A DNA stretch of 64,000 bases, from assembly GCA_963697705.1 (NCBI GenBank), contig CAVOPA010000017.1, forward strand, positions 372,001-436,000, in the 5' to 3' direction. Below are positions 47,215 through 54,317 of this stretch, piece after piece. This DNA is from CAVUCH01 sp963697705. GTDB taxonomy: Bacteria; Acidobacteriota; Vicinamibacteria; Vicinamibacterales; JAENWD01. Each line of letters begins with the position of its first letter. Positions within the stretch are counted from its first letter, which is position 1. A model generated the notes under the pieces. That model was not told where the DNA came from. It saw only the letters and a list, made by a program, of their open reading frames with translations, and made no database searches. The translations under genes were made by a program, and so were the position numbers.

Positions 47215-47559
47215 TCACCCCGGCGGCCATCCGAGAGCGCGCCCCGCGAGCAGGTGCAGGTGGATGTGGAACACCGATTGGCCCGCCTCGCGGTTGCAGT
47301 TCAGGACCGTGCGGTAGCCCCTCTCCCCGTAGCCCTTCTCCGCCGCGATCGCCGCGGCAAAGCGCACCATGCGGCCGACGAGGGCGTCGTCGGTTTCCCC
47401 GAGTTCGTTCAGCGTAGCAATGTGGCGCCGTGGGATGACGAGCGCGTGCAGGGGCGCCTGCGGGTTGATGTCGGTGAAGGCCACGAGCTCGTCGTCTTCA
47501 CGGACGATGGCGGCGGGAATCTCATTGTTCACGATCCTGCAGAACAGGCAGTCGCTCAT
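47215..47559 (-). CDS. HIT-family nucleotide-binding protein
   Basis: The 114-residue protein has the N-terminal CLFCRIVNNEIPA zinc-like Cys pair and the histidine triad HIHLHLL near the C-terminus, with VIPRRHIATLNEL in between. It belongs to the HinT/HIT branch that hydrolyses AMP-linked substrates. ATG 47559 is preferred over an in-frame GTG three codons earlier. Its upstream spacer contains a 14-bp direct repeat. Confidence 0.93.
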   Translation of the reverse strand: MSDCLFCRIVNNEIPAAIVREDDELVAFTDINPQAPLHALVIPRRHIATLNELGETDDALVGRMVRFAAAIAAEKGYGERGYRTVLNCNREAGQSVFHIHLHLLAGRALGWPPG

Positions 47560-47562
47560 ATC

Positions 47563-47598
47563 GTTCACCGTCGACCGTTCACCGTCAGCCGTTCAGCG
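47563..47598. repeat. 14-bp direct repeats upstream of the HIT gene
   Basis: GTTCACCGTCGACC (47563-47576) and GTTCACCGTCAGCC (47577-47590) are followed by a partial GTTCAGCG. They lie directly upstream of the HIT start codon. Confidence 0.6.
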
Positions 47599-47678
47599 CT
47601 CGCTGCGGCCGTCTGACGCTTGCCCGCCAGGGAGGGCGGAAGCTCCCCACCACACGTTAGTACAGGCTCATCGCAGTC

Positions 47679-48632
47679 TCAGTCCTCGCCGCGGCCGATG
47701 ACGGCCATCCTGGGGATGCCCTGCAGGTCGTCTCGGATCGCGCGCACGACGAGCGCCGGATACTCCCGGACGATGCCGCGCACCTCGTCGTCTTGCCCGG
47801 CGCCGAACTCCATGAGCAACCGCCCGCCCGGCGCCAGCCGCTCGGCCGACTGGTGCAGGAGGGCGCGAATCAGCTCGAAGCCGTCGCGTCCGCCGAATAC
47901 GGCTTCGGCCGGTTCGTAGTCCCGGACTTCGGACGACAGCCCCGAGCGGTAACGGTCGGGCACGTACGGCGGGTTCGACACGATCAGATCGATCCCCGGA
48001 TCCACTCCCTCGAGGAGACTCGTACAGAGAAAGGCCACGGTCCCGCCGGCGCCGAGGCGTTCGGCATTGCGTCTGGCGACGGCGAGGGCCCGGTCGGAGA
48101 TGTCCGTCGCGAGCATGTCGACGTCGGGCATCTCGAGCGCGAGCGTCACGGCGAGGCATCCACTGCCCGTTCCGACGTCCACGACACGCCAGCGACGCGG
48201 AGCAGGCGCAGACGACCTGGCCGGCTCGGAAGCGGGCCGCTGACCGGCGGACGGCCCGCCGTTCGGCGCCGCCACCCGCATCGCGAGCGCCTCCTCGACG
48301 ATCAGCTCGGTTTCCGGCCGCGGCGTGAGCACGTCGCGGGTGACCTCGAAATCCCGGCCCCAGAACTCCCGATAGCCGGCAATCTGCGCGACCGGCTCGC
48401 GCCGCACCCGCCGAGCGACGAGCGGCTCGTAGGCCGCTTCGAATGCGAGCGGCGGCGTGTCGCTCCGGCGCGCCAGGTACTCGGCTCGGTCCCAACCGAG
48501 GGCGAGACGCGCAAGCACCTCGGCGTCGAAGGTGGCGTGGTGATCCGCGAGGCCGGCGGCGACCAGACGCACCCGCGCGGCGAGCACATGCTCGTGAAGC
48601 GTTCGCGCGGCGACGCCGGACGAATCAGGCAT
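47679..48632 (-). CDS. prmC: Release factor glutamine methyltransferase
   Basis: PrmC methylates the Gln of the GGQ loop in RF1/RF2. The 317-residue protein has a helical N-terminal domain with REFWGRDFEVTRDVLTPRPE. The SAM site VVDVGTGSGCLAVTLALE and the substrate-binding LIVSNPPYVPDRY at about 216-228 follow. A low-complexity Ala/Pro/Ser insert near residues 125-150 (between the NEEALAMR-like region and the SAM motif) lengthens it. Its start overlaps the end of prfA by 8 bp; the two form the standard prfA-prmC pair. Confidence 0.95.
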   Translation of the reverse strand: MPDSSGVAARTLHEHVLAARVRLVAAGLADHHATFDAEVLARLALGWDRAEYLARRSDTPPLAFEAAYEPLVARRVRREPVAQIAGYREFWGRDFEVTRDVLTPRPETELIVEEALAMRVAAPNGGPSAGQRPASEPARSSAPAPRRWRVVDVGTGSGCLAVTLALEMPDVDMLATDISDRALAVARRNAERLGAGGTVAFLCTSLLEGVDPGIDLIVSNPPYVPDRYRSGLSSEVRDYEPAEAVFGGRDGFELIRALLHQSAERLAPGGRLLMEFGAGQDDEVRGIVREYPALVVRAIRDDLQGIPRMAVIGRGED

Positions 48633-49707
48633 TGGCGCCTCCCTCGGTGGCTTCCTTGAGTTTCTCGGCCTGGAAATACGACACGACCTGATCGACCAGC
48701 TCCGATAAATCGCCGTTCATCACGTCGGTGAGCTGGTGCGTCGTGAAGTTGATGCGGTGGTCCGTGATGCGGTTCTGTGGGAAGTTGTAGGTGCGGATCT
48801 TCTCCGAGCGCTCGCCGGTACCGACCTGTCCCCGCCGCTCTTTTGCGATCGCATCCTGCTGCTTGCGCAGCTCCTTTTCGTAGAGCCGCGCGCGCAGCAC
48901 TTTCATCGCCTTCTGCCGGTTCTTGATCTGCGACTTCTCGTCCTGCTGCGACACGACCTCACCGGTCGGGATGTGCGTGAGGCGGACGGCGGAGTAGGTG
49001 GTGTTGACGCTCTGGCCGCCGGGACCGCTCGAGCAGAACGTGTCGATGCGGATGTCCTTGGGATCGATCTGGATGTCGACCTCCTCTGCCTCGGGCAGCA
49101 CCGCCACTGTCGCGGTGGAGGTGTGGATGCGCCCGCTGGCTTCCGTTGCCGGCACCCGCTGCACGCGATGGACGCCGCTCTCGTACTTCAGGCGGCTGTA
49201 CACCCGCTTGCCCTCTATCGACGCGATCACTTCCTTGACGCCGCCGATCCCCGTGTCGCTCATGGACATCAGGTCGAGGCGCCAGCCCTGGCGCTCGGCG
49301 TATCGGCTGTACATGCGGAAGAGCTCGCCCGCAAAGAGAGCGGCCTCGTCGCCGCCGGTGCCGGCGCGGATTTCGAGCAGGACGTTCTTCTCATCGTTCG
49401 GATCCTTCGGCACGAGCAGCAGCTTCAGCTCCTGCAGCAGCGCATCGCGGCGTGCCTGCAGCGTGGCGAGCTCCTCCTGCGCGAGCTGACGCATCTCGGG
49501 ATCGCCCGATCGCACGAGCTCCTGCGCCTGTTCGAGCTCTGCCAGTACGACCTTGTACTCGCGGAAGCGCTCGACCATCGGCTCGATTTCCGCCAGCGCG
49601 CGCGCGTGCTTGCGGTACTCGGACGGGTCCCCCTGGACGGCAGGCTCCCCGAGCAGGCTGGCCAGCTCGTTGTAGCGATGTTCGACGGAGGTCAGTTTGT
49701 CCAGCAT
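48625..49707 (-). CDS. prfA: Peptide chain release factor 1
   Basis: RF1 terminates translation at UAA and UAG. The 360-residue protein begins at ATG 49707 (LDKLTSVEHRYNELASLLGE), has the codon-reading loop region and the catalytic GPGGQSVNTTYSAVRLTH at about residues 226-243, and the RGQVGTGERSEKIRTYNFPQ segment with IRTYNFPQNRITDHR. Upstream in-frame codons to 49767 are not protein-like. The gene is followed by prmC, which modifies its GGQ glutamine. Confidence 0.96.
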   Translation of the reverse strand: MLDKLTSVEHRYNELASLLGEPAVQGDPSEYRKHARALAEIEPMVERFREYKVVLAELEQAQELVRSGDPEMRQLAQEELATLQARRDALLQELKLLLVPKDPNDEKNVLLEIRAGTGGDEAALFAGELFRMYSRYAERQGWRLDLMSMSDTGIGGVKEVIASIEGKRVYSRLKYESGVHRVQRVPATEASGRIHTSTATVAVLPEAEEVDIQIDPKDIRIDTFCSSGPGGQSVNTTYSAVRLTHIPTGEVVSQQDEKSQIKNRQKAMKVLRARLYEKELRKQQDAIAKERRGQVGTGERSEKIRTYNFPQNRITDHRINFTTHQLTDVMNGDLSELVDQVVSYFQAEKLKEATEGGANA

Positions 49708-49821
49708 GCTGTAATTCGACGTGTACGCGACGGGCTGCCGGCTACCGGCCACTTCCGCGGCCAGCACGCTGAACTCACCTGCGGTGGATCATCGTTGGTG
49801 GTCGAACGATCTGCGCCTTCT

Positions 49822-50073
49822 CTAGTTCACACCACCCGACACGGGTGGCAGGAACGCGATTTCGTCCGTCTCGGCCACTGCGGTGTCCATACGCGCGTAG
49901 TCCATGTTGCGGGCGGCTGAAATCGACGACGCGTAGGGAGCGAGGCCGGGATGCCTGCGGGCGAGCTCGACCCAGACCGTCCGGATTGTGGCCGGCGCCT
50001 CGACGTCGAGCACCAGTTCCCCCGCGCCGGCGATCTCGCGGAGCCGGGCGAACAGCCGCACCGTCACGCGCAC
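49822..50073 (-). CDS. moaD: Molybdopterin synthase sulfur carrier MoaD (extended C-terminus)
   Basis: The 83-residue ubiquitin-like protein starts VTVRLFARLREIAGAGE and ends FLPPVSGGVN. MoaD needs a C-terminal Gly-Gly thiocarboxylate to donate sulfur to molybdopterin. Here two residues (Val-Asn) follow Gly80-Gly81 before the TAG, so activity would require trimming or tolerance of the tail. It overlaps moaE by 10 bp downstream of it. No MoaB or JAMM-type protease gene is in the window. An error at the very end of the gene is an alternative explanation. Confidence 0.88.
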   Translation of the reverse strand: MRVTVRLFARLREIAGAGELVLDVEAPATIRTVWVELARRHPGLAPYASSISAARNMDYARMDTAVAETDEIAFLPPVSGGVN

Positions 50074-50549
50074 GCGCGCCTCAACGCCTCGGCGCGCGCG
50101 GTCTCATCGTCCGGGTCGGCCGTCGCGCCTTCGATCCACGATTCACCGCCCTCGAAGTGCTCATGTTTCCAGATCGGCACAATCTGCTTCACTCGCTCAA
50201 TCGCATAGCGGCAGGCGGCGAATCCCGCCGCGCGGTGCGGCGACGCGACGACGATGACGATGCTGGCTTGGCCGATCTCCAGCCTGCCCAGCCGGTGATG
50301 CAGTCCCAGGCTCGTCTCGGTCCAGTGCGAGTGAATCTCCCGTTCAATCCGCTCGAAGGCGCGCAACGCGAGCGGCTCGTACCCTTCGTACTCCAGGAAC
50401 CGCACCGGGCGGCCGAGGTTCTCGCCACGGACCAGCCCGACGAAGCTCGCGATCGCGCCGGTTGGCGCAGTTGCTTCCCGGGTGACTGCGCTCGTCAACG
50501 CGCCGACGTCGAGCGAATCAAGGGTGAGCGCCAGACGTGCGGCGGGCAT
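50064..50549 (-). CDS. moaE: Molybdopterin synthase catalytic subunit
   Basis: MoaE makes molybdopterin from precursor Z using MoaD thiocarboxylate. The 161-residue protein contains GAIASFVGLVRGENLGRPV, LEYEGYEPLA, HRLGRLEIGQASIVIVVAS with HRAAGFAACRYAIERVKQIV, and the catalytic WKHEHFEGGESWI near the C-terminus (Lys in PIWKHE). A TATACT -10 box ends six bases before the ATG at 50549, so the mRNA is probably leaderless. moaD overlaps its 3' end by 10 bp. Confidence 0.95.
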   Translation of the reverse strand: MPAARLALTLDSLDVGALTSAVTREATAPTGAIASFVGLVRGENLGRPVRFLEYEGYEPLALRAFERIEREIHSHWTETSLGLHHRLGRLEIGQASIVIVVASPHRAAGFAACRYAIERVKQIVPIWKHEHFEGGESWIEGATADPDDETARAEALRRACA

Positions 50550-50555
50550 CAGGGG

Positions 50556-50561
50556 AGTATA
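50556..50561 (-). promoter_or_regulatory. -10 box placing moaE as leaderless
   Basis: The minus strand reads TATACT at 50556-50561, six bases before the moaE ATG at 50549. The 7-bp tandem repeat upstream (50571-50605) lies where the -35 would be. Confidence 0.65.
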
Positions 50562-50570
50562 ACTTCTCGG

Positions 50571-50605
50571 CGGCTCGCGGCTCGCGGCTCGCGGCTCGCG
50601 GCTCG
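50571..50605. repeat. Five tandem copies of a CGGCTCG heptamer
   Basis: CGGCTCG is repeated five times without interruption from 50571 to 50605, in the spacer between moaE and thiD and just upstream of the moaE -10 box. It is a slipped-strand-prone microsatellite; copy number could change promoter spacing. Confidence 0.85.
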
Positions 50606-50662
50606 ACCCTGCGCGCTTCGGAATTCACCAAGGGGCAACTGACCATTGATGAGAACCGGCAA

Positions 50663-51454
50663 CTACACCCCCCTCCCCCTCCAGAAGTGTTCAACCGGTC
50701 CGTGCCCGTGACCGATCGGTGCCGCGTGTGCGATCGCGCCAGCGACGTACGCGGTCGCGTCCTGCACGGCGTCTGGGAGGGATCGGCCGCGCGCCAGTTG
50801 CGCGGCCAGAGATGCGGCGAAGGTGCAGCCGGTGCCGTGCGTGTTCCTGGTGTCCACGCGCTCGGTGACGATCTCGGTGAAATCGCGCCCGTCGAACAGC
50901 AGGTTCGTCAGTCGCGCGCCGCCGAAGTGGCCGCCCTTGATCACCACCGCCCGGCAGCCGGCGTCCACAATCCGCCGCGCCGCCTCACGCGCGTCGTCGC
51001 TCGTGTGAACGGGGCATCCCGCCAGCACTTCGGCCTCCAGGCGGTTGGGCGTGACGATCGCCGCAAGCGGCAGCAGCACCTGCCGCATCGAGGCGACCGC
51101 CGCGAGATCGAGCAGATGGTCGCCGCTCTTGGCCACCATGACTGGATCGACGACGATGTTGGGCAACGCCCAGCGGCGAATGGCGGCGCAGACGATCTCC
51201 ACGATCGCGGCATTGGCCAGCATGCCGGTCTTCACCGCGTCGATCCGGATGTCCGCGGCGACCGTGTCGATCTGGGCTGCGACGACGTCCGGCGGCAGCA
51301 CGTGCACGGCGGTCACGCGCTCCGTGTTCTGGGCGGTGATCGCCGTGATGGCGCACGTGCCGTAGACGCCGTGCGCGGCGAAGCTCTTGAGGTCTGCCTG
51401 GATCCCGGCGCCGCCGCCAGAGTCGCTGCCCGCGATTGTCAGTGCGTGGTGCAT
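50663..51454 (-). CDS. thiD: Hydroxymethylpyrimidine (phosphate) kinase
   Basis: ThiD phosphorylates HMP and HMP-P for thiamine synthesis or salvage. The 263-residue ribokinase-fold protein has TIAGSDSGGGAGIQADLKSF at the start, ITAQNTERVTAV, VVDPVMVAKSGDHLL and the C-terminal anion hole/base RNTHGTGCTFAASLAAQLAR. Length is normal. It is divergent from bioY with only 18 bp between start codons, so the promoters must overlap. No TPP riboswitch fits in that gap. Confidence 0.95.
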   Translation of the reverse strand: MHHALTIAGSDSGGGAGIQADLKSFAAHGVYGTCAITAITAQNTERVTAVHVLPPDVVAAQIDTVAADIRIDAVKTGMLANAAIVEIVCAAIRRWALPNIVVDPVMVAKSGDHLLDLAAVASMRQVLLPLAAIVTPNRLEAEVLAGCPVHTSDDAREAARRIVDAGCRAVVIKGGHFGGARLTNLLFDGRDFTEIVTERVDTRNTHGTGCTFAASLAAQLARGRSLPDAVQDATAYVAGAIAHAAPIGHGHGPVEHFWRGRGV

Positions 51455-51458
51455 ACGC

Positions 51459-51464
51459 TAGAAT
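51459..51464 (+). promoter_or_regulatory. -10 box placing bioY as leaderless
   Basis: TAGAAT at 51459-51464 ends eight bases before the bioY ATG (51473), in the 18-bp gap to the divergent thiD start. Its -35 would fall inside thiD. Confidence 0.55.
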
Positions 51465-51472
51465 CCGGCCTT

Positions 51473-52108
51473 ATGCCGCGCAATACTGCTTCGATCCAGT
51501 TTCCATCGACACCGACGTTTCTCGCGGCAGCGTCCGGTCGCGCCGAGGACCGCGTGATTGGATACGCCATCCAGGTGGCAGCGGTGGTCTTCGTCACCGT
51601 GCTGACCGCGGCGGCGTCCCAGGTGAGCGTGCCGCTACCGTTTACGCCTGTACCGTTCACCTTTCAGCCGGTTGTCGTGCTGCTGGGTGCCGCGCTGCTG
51701 GGGCCGCGGCTCGGCGCGTCGAGCCAACTGCTGTACCTTGCGGCCGGCATCGCCGGCCTTCCGGTTTTCGCCGCGTCGCTGACGCTGCCGCATGGCGGCG
51801 CGCGGCTGCTCGGCCCGACGGGCGGCTACCTGATGGCCTACCCAGCGGCCGCGTGTCTCACGGGCTGGCTGGCATCGCGCGGTTTCGATCGGCGCTATCT
51901 CACCGCGGTCGTCGCCATGCTCGCCGGGCTGACGGTCATCTTCGCCGGCGGCGTGCTGTGGCTCGCACAGTACGTCGGTGGGCTCGGGGCGGCGCTTCGG
52001 GCGGGCGTGTTCCCGTTCGTACTTGCCGACCTCGTGAAGGTCTGCTCCGCGGCCGCCGTGCTGCCCGCACTCTGGCGGCTAACGGGTCTGGGCAGTCGTA
52101 CTGCCTGA
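51473..52108 (+). CDS. bioY: Biotin transporter BioY (ECF S component)
   Basis: The 211-residue polytopic protein contains the BioY pattern SVPLPFTPVPFTFQPVVVLL, LGPRLGASSQLLYLAAGIAG and LLGPTGGYLMAYPAAACLTG, with a C-terminal segment FVLADLVKVCSAA. It binds biotin and works with the shared ECF ATPase module or alone. No EcfA/EcfT genes are nearby. ATG 51473 is the first start codon fitting the membrane topology. Its 3' end overlaps the convergent methyltransferase gene by 30 bp. Confidence 0.93.
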   Translation: MPRNTASIQFPSTPTFLAAASGRAEDRVIGYAIQVAAVVFVTVLTAAASQVSVPLPFTPVPFTFQPVVVLLGAALLGPRLGASSQLLYLAAGIAGLPVFAASLTLPHGGARLLGPTGGYLMAYPAAACLTGWLASRGFDRRYLTAVVAMLAGLTVIFAGGVLWLAQYVGGLGAALRAGVFPFVLADLVKVCSAAAVLPALWRLTGLGSRTA

Positions 52109-52831
52109 GGCGTCGTCGGCACGTCCGAACACCAGGAAGTACTGGAACGGCAGGAACGTCTCTTTCCGCAGCAGCGCCAACCCGGCTACCTTCGCTTCGT
52201 CGATCAGTCGTGCCTCGTCCACCCGCTCGTCGGTCGGTGGGCCGGGGCCTCCGCCTGCCTTGTTGAAATCCACCACGCCGACCCGGCCTCCGGGTTTCAG
52301 CGCCGTCGCGAGCCGCGCGAGCCACGCGTCGCGATTCGTGAACTCGTGGTACGCGTCCACGATCAGCACGGCCTGCACGCTCGCCGGCGGCAGTCGGGGA
52401 TTTTCGGCGTCGCCGAGCACGGTGCGCACATTCCGGAGCCCTTCGCGATCGACCCGTCGGCGGATGGCCTCGAGCATCTGGCTCTGGACGTCCTGCGCGT
52501 ACACGACGCCGTTCGGACCCACGCGCCGGGCGAGCCGCACAGTGAACCAGCCGCCGCCGGCACCGATATCGGCGACCTGTGAGCCGTCTGCAATGGCCAG
52601 CGCGTCCATTACCGCGTCAGGCATTTGCCACACGTCGCGGTCCGGTCCTTCCAGATCACCGAGCGCCTCTGGCGGGAAGAGCCGGCCGTGACGGGGACGC
52701 TGCTGCGCAGACGCCGCGCTGATGAGGGTGGCGCAGAGGAGAAGGATCAGGGTGACGGCGCCGCCAATGCCGCGCACCACACGTGCCGCGCCAGCGCCAC
52801 ACTGCCCGGCTCCAGGCGCACGCGTCATCAT
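52079..52831 (-). CDS. Exported SAM-dependent methyltransferase-like protein
   Basis: The 250-residue protein has an N-terminal signal or anchor helix (AVTLILLLCATLISAASAQQ, residues about 25-44) ahead of a class I methyltransferase fold: VADIGAGGGWFTVRLARRVG (SAM motif I), the acidic VVYAQDVQ, LVDAYHEF-like IVDAYHEFTN and LKPGGRVGVVDF. The family usually acts in the cytoplasm, so export would be odd since SAM is cytoplasmic. The ATG overlaps the aspA stop (ATGA), so it is coupled to aspA. Its 3' end overlaps bioY by 30 bp. The substrate is unknown. Confidence 0.8.
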   Translation of the reverse strand: MMTRAPGAGQCGAGAARVVRGIGGAVTLILLLCATLISAASAQQRPRHGRLFPPEALGDLEGPDRDVWQMPDAVMDALAIADGSQVADIGAGGGWFTVRLARRVGPNGVVYAQDVQSQMLEAIRRRVDREGLRNVRTVLGDAENPRLPPASVQAVLIVDAYHEFTNRDAWLARLATALKPGGRVGVVDFNKAGGGPGPPTDERVDEARLIDEAKVAGLALLRKETFLPFQYFLVFGRADDASGSTTAQTR

Positions 52832-54228
52832 GCGTTTCCTCCGCCCGGGATGCCGGGGCGCGTCATCGATTCCGGCGCCAGGATCGCATCGAGACGCGCC
52901 GGCTCGAGCAGGCCGCGCGCTAGTACCAGGTCGCGGATCGGACGGCCCGTCCGCACCGATTCCTTCGCGATCTCCGCCGTGGCCGCGTAGCCGATGTACG
53001 GGCTGAGCGCCGTGGCGATTGCCGTGCTGCGGTCGAGCAGCTCGCGACAGCGTTCGCGGTCCGCGGCAATACCGTCGATCGTGCGGGAGCGAAGCACCAT
53101 CAGCGCCTGCGCCAGGATGGTGCAGGCGTGGAGCGCGTTCCACGCGATGACCGGCATCATGACGTTCAGTTCGAGCTGGCCCGCTTCCGCCGCGGCCGTG
53201 ATCGCGGCGTCACATCCGATCACCTGGAAGCAGACCTGGTTCACCATCTCGGGGATCGACGGGTTCACCTTCCCCGGCATGATGGACGATCCGGGCTGCA
53301 CCGCCGGCAGCGCGATCTCGGCGAGCCCGGCGCGGGGTCCCATGCTGAGCAGCCGCAGATCACTTGCGAGCTTGCCGGCTTCGACCGACAGTCGCCGCAC
53401 CGCGCCCGACCACGCGACGACGTCCCCCATGCTTTGCGTGACCCGAAAGCGATTGGCAGCCGGAACGACGGGCACGCCGGTGTAGCGGGCGAGATTGGCG
53501 ATGGCAGCGGTCGTGTAGTCGTCGCCCGCGTTCAGCCCGGTGCCGAGTGCGGTGGCGCCGAGGTTCAACTCGAGCAGCTGCACCGCCGCCCGCTCCACAT
53601 CGTCTGCGCCGCGTGCCACGCAGGCCGCCCAGCCGCTGAATTCCTGTCCGAGCGTGATCGGCACGGCATCCTGCAGGTGCGTGCGACCGACTTTGAGAAC
53701 GTCCGCGAACTCGGCGGCCTTCTGCTCGAGTGAGCGCGCCAGTGCCCGCGCCGCGTCGACCAGACGCGGTGTGGTCATCAGCAAGGCCAGGCGAGTGGCT
53801 GTCGGGAACACGTCGTTGGTGGACTGGCCCATGTTGACGTGATCGTTGGGGTGCACGCGGGTGTACTCGCCGCGCGCGCCCCCGAGCAGCTCCGAGGCAC
53901 GGTTCGCCAGCACCTCGTTCGCGTTCATGTTGTGCGACGTGCCGGCGCCGGCCTGGTAGACGTCGACCACGAACTGATCGCGCAGCGACCCCGAGAGCAC
54001 TTCATCGGCCGCGCCGACGATGGCCGAGGCGCGCTCGGCGTCCAGTCGTCCGAGTGAGGCATTGGCTTCGGCCGCGGCCTTTTTCACGAGTACGGTCGCG
54101 GTCACGAAATCGGCCGAGGCCGTCAGGCCACTGATCGGGAAGTTCTCGAGGGCGCGGGCCGTCTGGATCCCGTAGTAGGCATCGGCAGGCACCTGGCGCT
54201 CGCCCAGCGGATCCTTTTCTGTTCGCAT
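52828..54228 (-). CDS. aspA: Aspartate ammonia-lyase
   Basis: AspA releases ammonia from aspartate to give fumarate. The 466-residue member of the fumarase C/aspartase superfamily starts EKDPLGERQVPADAYYGIQT, has AGTSHNMNANEVLANRASEL, the QSTNDVFPTATRLAL block and the signature loop GSSIMPGKVNPSIPE near residue 313. SIPE rather than TQCE after the loop, and the N-terminal ALENFPISG, favour aspartase over FumC. The start at 54228 is the first Met before the conserved N-terminus. It is divergent from a class I fumarase over 89 bp; the methyltransferase gene follows with ATGA overlap. Confidence 0.87.
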   Translation of the reverse strand: MRTEKDPLGERQVPADAYYGIQTARALENFPISGLTASADFVTATVLVKKAAAEANASLGRLDAERASAIVGAADEVLSGSLRDQFVVDVYQAGAGTSHNMNANEVLANRASELLGGARGEYTRVHPNDHVNMGQSTNDVFPTATRLALLMTTPRLVDAARALARSLEQKAAEFADVLKVGRTHLQDAVPITLGQEFSGWAACVARGADDVERAAVQLLELNLGATALGTGLNAGDDYTTAAIANLARYTGVPVVPAANRFRVTQSMGDVVAWSGAVRRLSVEAGKLASDLRLLSMGPRAGLAEIALPAVQPGSSIMPGKVNPSIPEMVNQVCFQVIGCDAAITAAAEAGQLELNVMMPVIAWNALHACTILAQALMVLRSRTIDGIAADRERCRELLDRSTAIATALSPYIGYAATAEIAKESVRTGRPIRDLVLARGLLEPARLDAILAPESMTRPGIPGGGNA

Positions 54229-54300
54229 GCGATTCGGAGTTCGGAGTGCGGGATTCGGCATTCAAACCGGAATGTCGAGCTCGGAGTGCGAAAGTACTCA
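54229..54300. repeat. TTCGGAGTGCGG-type short repeats in the aspA-fumarase gap
   Basis: Variants of ATTCGGAGTTCGGAGTGCGG and CTCGGAGTGCG recur in this patch and resemble the spacer after lon (36599-36665). The patch lies between the two divergent start codons and may contain both promoters. Confidence 0.55.
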
Positions 54301-54305
54301 GGAAT

Positions 54306-54311
54306 TATACT
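54306..54311 (+). promoter_or_regulatory. -10 box placing fumarase as leaderless
   Basis: TATACT at 54306-54311 ends six bases before the ATG at 54318, the same spacing as at moaE and the M16 gene. Confidence 0.65.
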
Positions 54312-54317
54312 GCGGTC

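Noticed and set aside
50571..50605. Possible CRISPR-like direct repeat
   Set aside because: The unit is seven bases without spacers; it is a microsatellite.
51424..51472. A TPP or biotin riboswitch between thiD and bioY
   Set aside because: Only 18 bp separate the start codons, too short for any riboswitch.
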